Position numbers and translations under genes: made by a program. From positions 115,665,431 to 115,729,430 of the forward strand of contig CM051459.1 of NCBI GenBank assembly GCA_028095005.1: a stretch of 64,000 nt of DNA. The letters are read 5' to 3'. This document shows positions 23,576-35,503 of the stretch, piece by piece. The notes under the pieces are model-generated. The model saw only the letters and a list, made by a program, of their open reading frames with translations. It was not told where the DNA came from and did no database searches. The stretch is from Rhynchospora pubera (lineage: Eukaryota; Streptophyta; Magnoliopsida; Poales; Cyperaceae). How positions within the stretch are numbered: position 1 is the first letter of the stretch; every line of letters begins with the position of its first letter.

Positions 23576-24688
23576 TACTGTCTTATCTACTCTCTAGGGT
23601 ACGCTTATTGCTTTTTTGCTTTGAACTTTTGTTTGAACTATATATAAAGTATGACATCCTTTTCTCCATGAACTGTAAATAAATATTTTTTTCCCTCCAT
23701 AGCAGTAACTATATAAAGTATCAAAATAATAACAATTACTAGATTTGTTGAAACCTGCATAGTAATTAGTCTATGGCTGTACAGGAATAAACAATTTAGT
23801 TTTGTGGTAAGCAATTTATTTTTATCACACTGGAACAACATGGGTGTGGCTTTCTGCTTCAATTACAGTGAACCAATGTATGTCATCTTCCGGCAGCTAG
23901 AGGACTTATACTGACAAGTAATTCTCTTTATTTTTTGCAGCCATTTAGAAATTAAAGAAGACTAGAGGAATTACAAAAGACTAGAAAACTTTTTGAGAAA
24001 TTTCTTCATTTTGGCAAAATTTTGTAAATAAAAAAAATAGTACAGAACTATAGCTGGAATACATGACAGCATTTTTGTAAATGAAAGAATTAAGTTGAAA
24101 GAAATCTGAGTATATCAACTATTAGCAATTTCCTTTTTTTTTGGGTTTATGTGCAAAATTTGTGCTCCAGTGGGTCGGATCTAAATTTGTGTAAAATTTG
24201 GCTGGAATATATTGGCATTTTTTTTTTGTATGTACACATTAAGACAAATTGACATGTACTGGAAGCAAATTTGGAAAGGGTTGTTTAGACATTTGTCATA
24301 GTCTGGAAATGGTACGAGAAATTAGTACCAGTTGGTACCAAGTGTGGATCGCTTACTGGTATAAAATCATAATTCTACAAGGGCCTATTTGTACATATTT
24401 TTCGTCTTATATGTCAAGTTCTGAGTTTAGGCATATAATTAGAAGAAAGAACATCGCTTCTGGAAATAATTAGCTTATATGGCAATGTAGTCAGCTTATA
24501 CAGCTTGTCAGAAGAAAGAGCATTGTTTCTGGAAATAATTAGAAACCTAGTATACGTTTTGTTTATAAGGTATCCAAACTGATTGTGGTTGCGTTTGCAC
24601 TCACATGTATCCAAACATGTACTTACTCATGTCATGTGAGTACCTCATGTAACTATAGTCATAAGTTCATATTCCAAGCATGATATAT
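23576..24688. other. Gene-free AT-rich DNA
   Basis: No coding feature recognised. A short stretch near 24430-24540 repeats AGAAGAAAGA(G/A)CAT...TCTGGAAATAATTAG twice. Confidence 0.45.
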
Positions 24689-27367
24689 CACTACGCCATA
24701 TATTCTTTTTAGCATCGGTTAATTAGAGGTTTTTAGCACCGGTTAATTAGAGGTTTTTAGCACCGGTGCTAATGAGGGCTGGTATTAAAAATAATTTAAA
24801 ACCGGTGTTAAAAATCTGGTGCTAAAAACCAATACACATTTTGCTAACATAATTTATTCGATCTTTAATATATTTAATAAATAGCCGAAATCTTTAGCAC
24901 CGATTATTTTTTAAAAAAAAATTAATAATTCTACTGATAGCCCATTTTGCTAACAGTAATTTATTACACGTATATCCATATACATCACAAATGCATCATA
25001 TATATACAACCCAAATTAAATTGCATGCACATTAACATTTATTAATCCATCATTTAATATCACAAGAAATCACAAAAGGAAATTACAAAAAAAAAATCAT
25101 CAAATTGGACATACCCATTACATAATTAAATTTACTGCATGGCCAGTCATGAAAGATTTTATAGTGACTGCAACAAATATAAGATCTATAAATGACTAAA
25201 TAAATTTTAGGAGAAATACTACCTCTCCCAGCATATGAAAATTAAGCTCTAGGAGAAATGATTTCAAGTCTATTGGATCCATTCCAAGCTCCTAAGATTA
25301 AACAAGCATAATTAGAAGCACTTTTTTATTAATTGCAAGTCTTGAAAAGAAATACAACTCGAGGAAAGTCGGTGTTGTAAATAAGTACCTTAGCTGAAGA
25401 TATATTTTCTCTTATTAATACCAAAACTGTGATTTTGTTCCCATCAGCTGTAGAACAATAAAAAAATGTAATTTATAACATAAGCTCTCTAATATTGAAC
25501 TAGATTGACAATGCACAATGCAGTACTTACAAGTTACAAGTAATTTGTTGTTATCAACCATAGCAGTACATTCCACTCCAAAGAAAATACTTTGGATGGT
25601 TCTACTCACTGATTTCTTGCATTCTGGTAAATTGAGCCCTTACACTATTTTTTGATTTAATTAAGCTGCATAACTCTTATATCTCGTCCAAAATAGAAAT
25701 AGAAGAAACAAAAAAAAACACGAGAAATTCTGCAGCCATCGTGCATAATCACATCGAAGGCAGCAACCCCGTGCTGATCCATTACTCTGAAGTATAACAA
25801 TGAAAAGAAACATTTTTGTTCATTGTGTTAAGCAATAAAGTTTTCCATTTAGTAGACATCAAATTAATTGGTAGTAGGCAGCATTCTAGAACAATAGTAT
25901 AGTAAATTTAATTGGCAGTAGGAAACATTTGATAAAGCAAGAGCATACCTTGGTTAATTTATTTGAATTTGAGAAAGCTTTATGCAGCAAAAACTTGAGG
26001 TCCAGAGTCTTGTCCCATAGAGCCCTTAAGTACAAAGAGGACAAAACAAAAAAAAAATTGGATCATTATATAGAAGAAAAATCTATAAGCAAGTCATTAA
26101 ATAAATCTTCAACAAAATTTCTCTCTCAGTCACTGAAGTCCAAGTTTCACAAAAAAACCAAGAATACTGATTCAACGCATACTCAGGAAATTAAATAAAT
26201 CTTCAACAAAATTTCTCTCTCAGTCACTGGACTGCAAAGGTAGTTCATGTAAAAATTTTGAATTGTGGCAAAAAACTTTGCCATTGGTACTGAAAAACTA
26301 CTTCAACACCACCAACAATAGATAATACTATGGCATTGGATAACAGATTCTAATAATTGCTAAGTCCAATATATTGGTGTCAGGTGGTACGATGCAATGA
26401 GACTTACTGCTGCTCATTTCATAAATTCTAATATTCTTTCTCAAGCAGCTCCATTTCAAGAAAATCCCCAAAATTTGTATTCAAATCAAACAAAATTACT
26501 AATTAATTATTCAAGAATTGGTCCAATTGATTAATGAATTGAAGAAAATCTCCAAAACTCAGAATGTCAAAAACCCACCACCAAATAAAAAATTAACATC
26601 TCCAGATCTAAATTCGTACCTCAGTAGTAAGGTACTTGAGGACGGCGACGAGGTACACCGGAGCACAAGCTTCGACATGGTCGACGTACTTTGCAACGTT
26701 AAGAAATCACACCTTGTTACTCCTCGAGGTTGCCTTCTTCGCGGCGCTGGAGCCAATCGCCTTTTCTTTTCCCGCCATTGACGCACCAGAGAGCTTGGAT
26801 TAGGTTAGGGTTAGGGTTTTGTGGAATGGAAGCTTTGAGAAAAGAAAGTATAAGAGAGAGATAAACAAATGGTAGGAGATTCGTGAGGGGGAGCCTCCAT
26901 GGCTGTTCAATGGGTGTGTTTGGATAGTTGGGAGAAAGAAGAAGAAAAAAAATTATAAACAAATGTTGAGGGATGAGAGGGTTGCTTCGGGTTCGAGGGA
27001 AAGATAGAAATGCGAGTGAGAGATAACTTAGAATTTTTTTGCGTAAAGGGAGAAGTGAAGAAGGCAAAGAAGTTGTAAATAAAAAAAAATATTGGATCTT
27101 TAACATCGGTTTTGATAACATAATCGATGCTAATGATTGTGTTTTTATTTTTAGTACTTATTTAAGATTGCATTTTCAGCACCGAAACCGGTGCTAAAGA
27201 TAATTCGGTTTTTTTTTTTCAACTCTTCAGCATTGGTTTTTTTAGAAAAATCGGTGTTAAAAACAAACTATGATAATTATGAAATTGACATTGACTATTT
27301 TTAAAATCGGTTTTCTTAAAAAACAAGTGTTAATATGTCTGTGCTAAAAATTGTTTCTGGCGTAGTG
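24689..27367. mobile_element. Non-autonomous CACTA (En/Spm-type) element
   Basis: Perfect 10-bp inverted ends CACTACGCCA (24689-24698) and TGGCGTAGTG (27358-27367). Subterminal repeats of the TTTTTAGCACCGGT type occur in several copies near both ends (24711-24800; 27170-27350), as CACTA elements need for transposase binding. The 2.7-kb interior has no transposase frame but carries a histone H2A fragment. I did not find a matching 3-bp TSD, so the flanks may have changed. Confidence 0.85.
26620..26778 (-). pseudogene. Histone H2A fragment captured in the CACTA element
   Basis: Minus-strand ATG at 26776-26778 opens MAGKEKAIGSSAAKKATSRS, then NKV and an in-frame TGA. The same frame goes on 'FLNVAKYVDHVEACAPVYL' and 'VAVLKYLTTEV', matching plant H2A (SRSSKAGLQF...; FLKAGKYAERVGAGAPVYL). 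About ten residues (the LQFPVGRIAR block) are deleted in frame. It stops at a GT donor (26619-26618) where many plant H2A genes have their intron. The stop, deletion and missing C-terminal half make it non-functional. Confidence 0.85.
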
Positions 27368-27600
27368 ATGATAACTCGAAGCATGATAACATGAATAAAT
27401 CAGAAGCATGATAACTGTACTCACGAGTTCATATTACACGAGTTCATAAGCACGATATTAACAGAAACAGGTGATACCAAAATAGAAAATATTTCAAACA
27501 TACGAGTTATACAAAACATCCTTCCCTCAGCCCACACCCAAATTTAAAACTCATCATTAACGTTAATTACCGACGATCTTGACCTACCAAGTCACATATG

Positions 27601-28290
27601 CCCTGATCAAAATCTCTGTTTTTTTTTTTAAACATGGGATTTCATTTCGTTAGAAAATTCTTGATCAAAATCTATGTTACTTGGTGTGGGTGCGGGTATC
27701 GTATCAGATACGATGCGGATGCGGGGATACGACATTTTTTAAAAAACTTGAATACGGCTGTATATATAAAATAATAAAAATAGTATATTTTTAACTAAAA
27801 AAACTAATTGTATATTTTATTAATATGATATTATTAATCGTTATATTATTAACTGTTAATATATATATGTTATTAACACAAGATTGATTTTAAAACGCGG
27901 CATTTGAATTGTTTTACCATCCACAGCCCGGCCCAATAAGACATGAACATTCTGTCCGGTTTTAGTTTGACAAGTTAGTCCCACAAGGAGTTTTCATCTT
28001 ATACATAGACAGTATATAAACCTTGAGTTACCGTGCGGTACTGATGAGATGCACGAAATGCACATGGTGCACGTGATAGCTGGTATTCTTTCAACGCTGG
28101 ACCACTCTCGATAAGCATAAGCATGTCCAACCGTATCCTTGACTGTATCTAGCAGTCAAAACAATTATGACCGTAACATAGATCAAAATGAACGAATTTG
28201 GTGTCATTTGTTAAAATTTTTATGTAATTACATCAAACGACATTCTATAAAATCAATTGAATTGATAGAATTCAATTCAATTGAATTGAT
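27601..28290. mobile_element. CCCTGATCAAAAT-family MITE, split by a nested element
   Basis: 27601-27671 matches the left part and 28190-28290 the inner-right part of the MITE at 5317-5504 (for example GAATTTGGTGTCATTTG). The right terminal repeat is missing or degraded. Confidence 0.65.
27672..28181. mobile_element. 510-bp TIR element nested in the MITE
   Basis: Inverted ends CTATGTTAC / GTAACATAG with the 8-bp TSD ATCAAAAT at 27664-27671 and 28182-28189. An 8-bp TSD suggests hAT, although the ends are not typical of it. Removing the element and one TSD restores the MITE. Confidence 0.75.
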
Positions 28291-28324
28291 ATCACGTGAA
28301 AAGCACACATAATCATTTCGTGTC

Positions 28325-28755
28325 ATTTCCCAACGGCTATAATTTCCTTCTCTCTCATGTCCCAAATTCCAAAATCTAATTCAAACTCAATCAAAGATAT
28401 TGTTCTCCTCCAATTCATGAAGGTGTGTTTGGATACCACCACGAACAGTCCTAGTTCGCGCGAACCAAACACATCACGAGTTAGATTGTTCACGAACATC
28501 TTTCCTTATCCCTAATCCTCTAATTTTCAAGAACTAGACGCGAACTAAATGTTGTTCGTGGCTCCCTTGTTCATCTCTAGTTCATGCGCGAATCAAACAC
28601 ACCCTTCGTCTTTGGAACCCAAGTTTCTACTGCCGGCTTATCATGGCGCCGCCACCATCTCCACCTTCATCCAGCCCATCCCCACCTCCACACCTCTTTC
28701 TCGCAAGAAACCCTCGATCTCACCATCTCCTCTCCATCTCTCACACTAGATCAAA
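28325..28755 (+). pseudogene. 5'-end fragment of the reticulon gene, upstream of TAT copy B
   Basis: Leader and first-exon sequence matching the reticulon gene at about 48262-48520. CCCAACGGCTATA, CTCAATCAAAGAT, CCCAAGTTTCTAC, CATCCAGCCC and CAAGAAACCC all occur in the same order. The ATG context is lost, a MITE (28422-28603) splits it, and similarity ends near codon 50, so it cannot encode the protein. Confidence 0.75.
28422..28603. mobile_element. MITE in the reticulon fragment
   Basis: 182 bp with inverted ends GGTGTGTTTGG / TCAAACACACC and internal GTTCGCGCGAA / TTCATGCGCGAA inverted blocks. It is absent at the corresponding place of the intact reticulon gene. Confidence 0.6.
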
Positions 28756-30470
28756 TTTTGTATAAGAAAATAACTTGGAAGTGTCTTTTGATGTTTTAAT
28801 TAGTTTGATCGTTGAAAAAACTACTAATATTCAGTTTGATAATAATAAATTGATATTTGTTAATTCAAAAAATATTTTGATTTTTAGCAAACGTATAATG
28901 TTGAATCTATTTATGTGCAGTAACAGTAGAATAATTCCATTGCTCTTGGAGGTAGCAAAATCATATGTTAAGTGAATTTACAAAGCATAATGTAGGTTTG
29001 CTAAAAACTATTTATGTGCTTAACAGAAGGCAAAAAATCACAAATATCATGAATATATTAATAAAAGATGATCATGTCGGTGCATAAAACAAAATTGTTT
29101 GCGCGCACCTGTGCGTATAATTCAAACAAATAATATTAAGATCAAACACATGTACAACAATATGTTAATGTTAACTAATCAAAGATCTAATGATTGCGTG
29201 TAAAATTTAAAACTCTAATTACATATATATCCATTCAACACAATAATATTATTTTTTCGAAGTATATAATGCAAAAACTCAATTGTGTCTTCTATATATA
29301 TGTTAACTATCTGAATATCTAAAATAATTGCCTGCAAAATTGTCAACTTTAAATACAAAACTGTGTTTGTCATTAACATGTTTGCTAGCTAATCAGCTGA
29401 CTCGTCATTTGTCCGTATTGTTTACATATTTTCAAATCAACTAGCTAGACAGCTACCAAACCGGGATCTGGAGGAACCAAAAGTCCTTGTTGGTTGTTAT
29501 TTTCGCAACAAATTTAGACATGGTTCTTGTCGTTAATTGTGCCCCTAGCCTTCTAGATTATTAGTAAAATTTATTGCAAAAAACGGAAATGTTGGTGAAT
29601 AAGTTTAAGTAAATTATTTCTGATGCAAGTATTTATGGTATATATTTATGCAAACTACTTTGTTTTTATCTAAAAAGAACAGAAGAATTAGAAAGCAATT
29701 GTACTTAGGGTACTCCAAGTTTGTGTGTCGTATCGTGTCATATCAAACACGATCGTGTTGGAGTATTGTGTCGTGTCTTGTTGTCACAAATTACTTTCTT
29801 AATCGTGTCATGTTGTATCGTGCTAAATGGTGAGAGCTAACACGACATATATTTTAGCACGACACAACTAACACGTCATGTCGTGTCATATTGGCACGTC
29901 ATGTTAATTTTGTCAGATTATTTTATTATTTTAAAAAATATAAAAAATTAAAAGTAAAGGAAAAAAATTTACCGAGCCGTAATAATAAATTAATTTATTA
30001 TTTGGTTAAATTAAAAATTTTTATTAATATTTTTTATAAAAAAATATGTGGCAGACTAAAATCAGCCACGACTGACGGATGGACCCGTCAGCCACGATTA
30101 TATCTCAACTTTTGAGGATCTAATGGCTAATTTAAACCTTTCAATGTATTTTCTATATTGAAATTTCATTGGAAACAAAATTTTATATTTTTCTGAATTT
30201 CTTACTATTTTTTTAATTTTAAAAAATCATTATTGTTGAAGGGCCAAAATTGTTTAGTTTAAGAATTTAGTAAAATACAAAAAAATATTAAAAAATTTCG
30301 GAAAAATATAAATTATATCAATTTTTTAAAACTTTTAATACAATACGATTATGACACGACACGACACGATTACACGATTATGTCTTGCCCAATCGTGTTA
30401 TGTTGGATAACACATTTGTACTATGCTTGTATGGTTGCACAGGTCACAGGTGTTCGGAGAAAAATTTTCT
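28756..30470. other. AT-rich DNA with degenerate 'ACACGACACGAT' element remains
   Basis: 28756-29700 holds nothing I recognise. From about 29706 to 30415 there are many CGTGTCGTGTC / GACACGACACG motifs like those of the hAT-type MITE at 34363-34937, probably a decayed relative. An AT-rich insertion-like block occupies 30050-30345. Ends and TSD are not clear. Confidence 0.4.
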
Positions 30471-30670
30471 CTTTCCTCCTCAGTTCAGTTGTCGGTTGTC
30501 AGTCATCGACTCATTTTAAATTAATTTTCCGTGAATCCTTACTTACTGCACACATGAAGCTTCAAGTATCAAATGTTCATATACCTTGTACCATAAACCG
30601 TGCGCTGCATTACTGAACTGACTAGAAACAATGTATCTATCTATTTTGTTTCCACAATTCGCAATATAAT

Positions 30671-30677
30671 TATATAA
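30671..30677 (+). promoter_or_regulatory. Candidate TATA box of TAT copy B
   Basis: TATATAA, 130 bp upstream of the ATG, at the position homologous to TATAAAA of copy A. Confidence 0.55.
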
Positions 30678-30806
30678 CACTCTGCCACAGAATATCCGAT
30701 AAGATTTCCTTCCATAACCATCCATAAAAACATATTCTATGCTCGAAAGCACACGCACCAGTGCACCTCAAATTCCCACTGATCCTTCTCTTCTCCGCCA
30801 TTTTTA

Positions 30807-33756
30807 ATGGAGAAGGAGAACGGTGCGAAGCCATCGTCGGAGGAGGAGATGATGGAGAGGTGGCGCTTCGGTGAAAACAAGGCTGTCGCGGCGGCTGGTG
30901 GTCGGAGCATCCGTGCGACCCTCAACAAGGTAGTCTCTAGTGTGGACGAGAACGGACCGAGACCTCTTATCCCTCTTGGCCATGGCGATCCTTCGGTGTT
31001 TCCAAGCTTTCGCACCACTCCGATTGCAGAGGAAGCCATTGTAGAGGCGGTCAGGTCAGCTCAGTTCAACAACTACGCGCCTACTAATGGGGTGTTGCCT
31101 GCCCGGCGGTCAGTGCTGTATTATTGTGTTTTTTTTAAGTTAATCTTTTTAAAGCGAGATTTCTGAGTTCGAGGGAATGGTTATCAATTGTCAAACTTAA
31201 AAAACTGTGTACTTTTTTATGAAATTTGGAAATCGTTTGGGGATTGATTGGTAGCCAATTTCAAAACTGAATTAAGTGTTAATTTTACAAACCGCTTGAG
31301 GGATGGTTAATTGATTATGCAATCACACCGAAATTGAAATGAAATTATCTAAACTATAAAGGAAATTGATATCATGGTTTCGAAATAATTTTGGTGTCAG
31401 TATAACCTATCCTTTAGATAGTTAAACTATTATGATTTTTGTGTTTGAACTTTGAAGTTTGAACTTTGTTTAAAATTGTTTCTTTGCTGCAAATGCAAAC
31501 CTATTGCATTTTGGTTGGTGGCTCTGGTCTTTGCAAAACAATACCAACACATTTCACTGTATCAGCAAACAACGTGTGATATATGGCTTTCTTTGGATGC
31601 ACACCACGGAGAGAAACACTTTGTGTTTTTGATACCCCTGTTGAATATAAGCAAAATCTGAAGATGAATAATACATTATTTGATTTTAAAAGTTCTAAAG
31701 CATTTACTTACTGTTAATAAAATTACAGGCCTTAAAAAACATTCATGCACTATTGATAAAATTCAGTGCCTGTTAAAAATTTGCAGCGCAGTTGCTGAGT
31801 ACCTCTCAAAGGATCTACCATACAAGCTCTCCCCGGATGATGTGTTCCTCACAGCGGGTTGTGCACAAGCAATAGATATTCTTGTATCAGCTCTGGCCCG
31901 ACCAAATGCAAACATTTTGCTTCCTCGGCCTGGTTTTCCCATGTATGAGGCCCGCTGTACCTACACCAATCTTGAAATGAGGCATTTTGATCTCATTCCA
32001 GAACAGGGATGGGAGGTGGATCTTAACCAAGTGGAGAAACTTGCTGATGAGAATACCGTTGCCATTGTTATCATTAATCCTAATAATCCTTGCGGCAGTG
32101 TGCTCAAGTACCAGCACATGGAGGAGGTCCAAATCTCAATTTTCGACTTTTGAATTAATCAGTAATTATTGTATGTGAAGGAGTTCTGTAAGGATTAAAT
32201 GTGAATCACTCATAATGTCTCACATTTTCATGTACTGTTTGGTGATCTTGGCTTTGACTGTAATTGCAGATTGCCAAAACTGCAAGGAAATTGGGTGTAA
32301 TGGTAATTTCTGATGAGGTATATGACCATTTGACCTTTGGGAGCAACCCTTTTATACCTATGGGTGTTTTTGGAAATGTTGTCCCAGTTCTTACTTTGGG
32401 GGCCATATCAAAAAGGTGGGTTGTGCCTGGTTGGCGGCTTGGTTGGATCGCCACTACTGACCCGAAAGGTATCTTGAGGAAAACAAAGGTATGACATTTT
32501 ATTTTGGACCAGAATCCTACCCAACTTGTTTGGGACAAAAGGCTTAGTTGTTGTTGTTGTTGTTATTATTTTAGATTTTGTATTTACTTGTCCGCATGTT
32601 AATTCCAGAATTATTTAGTAGATTAAATTTCTTCTTTTTTTAGGTTGGGATCAATTATTTAGTAGATATGAATTTCTCCCTTTTTTTTAGGTTGTTGATT
32701 CCATCAGAAGTATCCTTGACATAACAACGGATCCTGCGACCTTTATTCAGGTTCTTGAAACTTCTATGTGTTACTAATATGTAGCAAATGTAGATTGTGT
32801 ATAATTTTTTATTTCTAAAATTCTCTTGAATTGCATGCTTATTTCATTTATAGGGAGCAGTACCACAAATTATTGAGAAAACAAAAGATGATTTCTTCAA
32901 CAATATAATTCATGTTTTGAGAGATGCGGCAGAGTTATGCTACAACATAATAAAGGATATAAAGTGTATTACTTGCCCTCACAAGCCAGAGGGCTCTATG
33001 TTTGTTATGGTAAGAGGGCACAAGAAAAATCAAAACTTGCTCCTATTCAAGGTTTTTAACTTTAATGGCAACACAATAAAAAAATTGTCCATTTTTGTAG
33101 GTAAAACTCAATTTATCATATCTGGTGGATATCAGTGATGATGTGGATTTCTGTTCCAAATTGGCCAAAGAAGAGTCTGTCATAGTATTGCCAGGTAACC
33201 TGTGTCATTTTAGTTTGAACCATATAAAATATATTAAACATGATTTGCTTAAATTATTTAAGTTCATATCAAGTACCTGCTGTCAAATCTTTTTGTTTTC
33301 ATTATTTAATTTAAGTTGTAATTGTACATTTGATGACTACCACATTAGCTGCAAATCTTTGTGTAGAGCCCTCTTATAAAAATGGCCAACTTGTGTTGTT
33401 TAAGTCAGATGTCTAGATGAAGCAATGCGTAACACTTTATATAGATTTTGGGTATGAAAATTTGACCGTCTGCTTGGATCTGAATTTTAAACCCACTACA
33501 GCTGTTGCTGTTATTCCCATTTAGTTGGTGTAGGGTCAAAAGTGATGCATCTAGCACTCCAAATATCGAGTATTTGTAATAGATGTTCCTGAAGTGTTTT
33601 CGCAGTGATTAATTGCATATTGTATGATTCCATTTTGCAGGAAGTGCTCTGGAGATGAAAAATTGGTTACGCATCACATTTGCAGTTGAGCCAACTTCTC
33701 TCGTGGTTGGACTAGAAAGGCTCAAATCATTCTGTGAGAGGCATGAAAAGAACTGA
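30807..33756 (+). CDS. TAT: Tyrosine/nicotianamine aminotransferase family, copy B
   Basis: Closest relative of copy A, with the same exon plan and GT-AG borders: 30807-31108, 31787-32126, 32270-32488, 32691-32750, 32854-33009, 33101-33194, 33641-33756, giving 428 residues and no internal stop. The PLP-enzyme hallmarks are all present: GHGDPS, NPNNPCG, SDEVY, predicted Schiff-base Lys262 in AISKRW, WRLGW and Arg401 in NWLRITF. Exon 1 is five codons shorter than in A. Introns are compact (intron 1 is 678 nt) and free of large insertions, making this the best-preserved copy and probably the main functional gene here. The intron 3 acceptor region is partly duplicated. TAT and NAAT activities cannot be told apart from the sequence. 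Confidence 0.9.
32611..32690 (+). repeat. Duplicated acceptor region at the end of intron 3, copy B
   Basis: 'TTATTTAGTAGAT...AATTTCT(T/C)C...TTTTTTTAGGTTG' occurs twice, giving AG/GTTG acceptors at 32642-32643 and 32689-32690. Only the second keeps the reading frame; the first would add 47 nt and shift it. Confidence 0.7.
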
Positions 33757-34362
33757 GTAAATGAGCCCAAATGTTAAGGCAATGATGAACAAATAGTTCA
33801 TCGTTTCTTTATAGTTTGCATCCAATGTACCGTAGGGTGAGCTCGTTGCAGTCTAATATGTTACAAATCAATGAAAACATAGTGATACAAAATTTATGGT
33901 AAAATAATGAAGGTGGTGATCAGCTGCTCGGTTGATCCATGTCACCTCTTTGTAATGTTACTACTTACTACACCCAATACACTGTTGGGTGTATGCGTAT
34001 GACCATTTTGGTTACTTGTGCTGTAATTTGTACTGAAGCAAAGAATCCCTACATCGTGTATGAATAATTCGTACTAAATGGAAAATTTGATGGATGTGTA
34101 TCAATTTCATTCTACATTTCAAAGTCAACAGCGTTTATTGCCAAAACATTTTCTTTTTGTACAAGAAAAATAAATATATAATACTTCATAGTCTACATAT
34201 TTTGTTATTATCTCTTTTTCACGATCTTTTGACAGGAAATGGAAAAGTTACTGCCAAGCGCGGACGCCAAATTGCCTTGACACTTTGCCATTTATAATTA
34301 TTTTTTAGGTAATAACAACTTCGAGTTAAGTTTTCCTTCCTGATTGCACAATCACTACTCAC
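33757..34362. other. 3' flank of copy B, shared with copy A
   Basis: Presumed 3' UTR and flank containing the GATCAGCTGCTCGGTTGATC and GTGTATGAATAATTCG blocks also found after copy A. Confidence 0.55.
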
Positions 34363-34937
34363 TAGTGTTCTCCAAAATGACACGACACGATCGTATTATC
34401 GTGTCATGTCATAATAGTGTCGTGTTGGGACATTAGAAAGTTTGACACGATTCGACACGCAACACGACACGAATACGAATTAACACAACACCTCAACACA
34501 AATTTAATTATTAATGTTAATTATTTAAGCAAAATTAATAATTTAATTACAATTTATAATACTATATCATATTATTTACCATCATTTAAATCATAATAGT
34601 GACCTAATCTAATTATTATTTTTAATAAAAATATTAATAAAAAGATTAAACTTAATCAAATAATAAATTATTATGTTTAGTAATTTTTCTCTTACTTTTA
34701 ATATTTGTAATAATTTTTTAATTTAATAAAATAATAAAATAATATGACACGATTTGACACGACTAACACGACGTGTCAACACGACACGATAATGCGTGTC
34801 ATGTTGTCTCTTCTCACTACTAAGCACGACACGACACGACACGATTAAAAAAGTAGTTCGTGTCAACACGACACGACACAAGACTCTAACACGATCGTAT
34901 TTGACACGACACGACACGATACGATTGGAGAACGCTA
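34363..34937. mobile_element. hAT-type MITE rich in ACACGACACGAT motifs
   Basis: 575 bp with inverted ends TAGTGTTCTCCAA / TTGGAGAACGCTA. The flanks CTACTCAC and CCACTCTC are an imperfect 8-bp duplication (6 of 8). Subterminal arrays of GACACGACACG in both orientations are probable transposase sites. The homologous flank of copy A (about 22930-22960) lacks it. Confidence 0.7.
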
Positions 34938-35503
34938 CCACTCTCTAGTCCATGTAACCAACGGGACTTATTTTAGAAACTCCGATACATCCTGACCTCA
35001 GAGTCAGGACCAACCAACCATATGCTCTGCGGTGAATTACTCTCTGCGCTTCATCACAACCGTCCGATTTAATTTTGATGGTCAAGAACTATGGATCACA
35101 AGGATTCGATATTAATCACGGACACTCATGATTGATGGGACGATTCAGTTCTGATGCAGAACTAGACAAAGGGTAAAGCACAAAAGAAACTTAAGTATGA
35201 CCAATAGCCTCAGTACAAAAGTGACGTTTCAGGCGTCAATAGCCAATTTTTTTAAAACTACTTTGCACACTCCTGAATCCCTTCCGGATCAAATCTTAAT
35301 AAACCTTCCAATAAACCTTATGCCGGGTCACTGCCTCACTGGACTCACTGGAAAGAAATAACATACCTGGTTGTTTCTACAACTTGCAACACAGAACTTG
35401 TCACAGAATATCAAACAAGATTCCATTTCCTGTCAAATAATTTGATAAACCCAGTACGCAGTGCCACACTGCCACGCAGTCACGCACTTTTTAATTTACA
35501 TCA

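Noticed and set aside
26717..27121. 134-residue minus-strand frame
   Set aside because: Leu/Ser/Pro-rich translation of the leader next to the H2A fragment and CACTA subterminal DNA; no domain, and out of frame with H2A.
24680..27375. 3-bp TSD for the CACTA element
   Set aside because: The bases flanking the two ends (TAT and ATG) do not match, so I report the element without a TSD.
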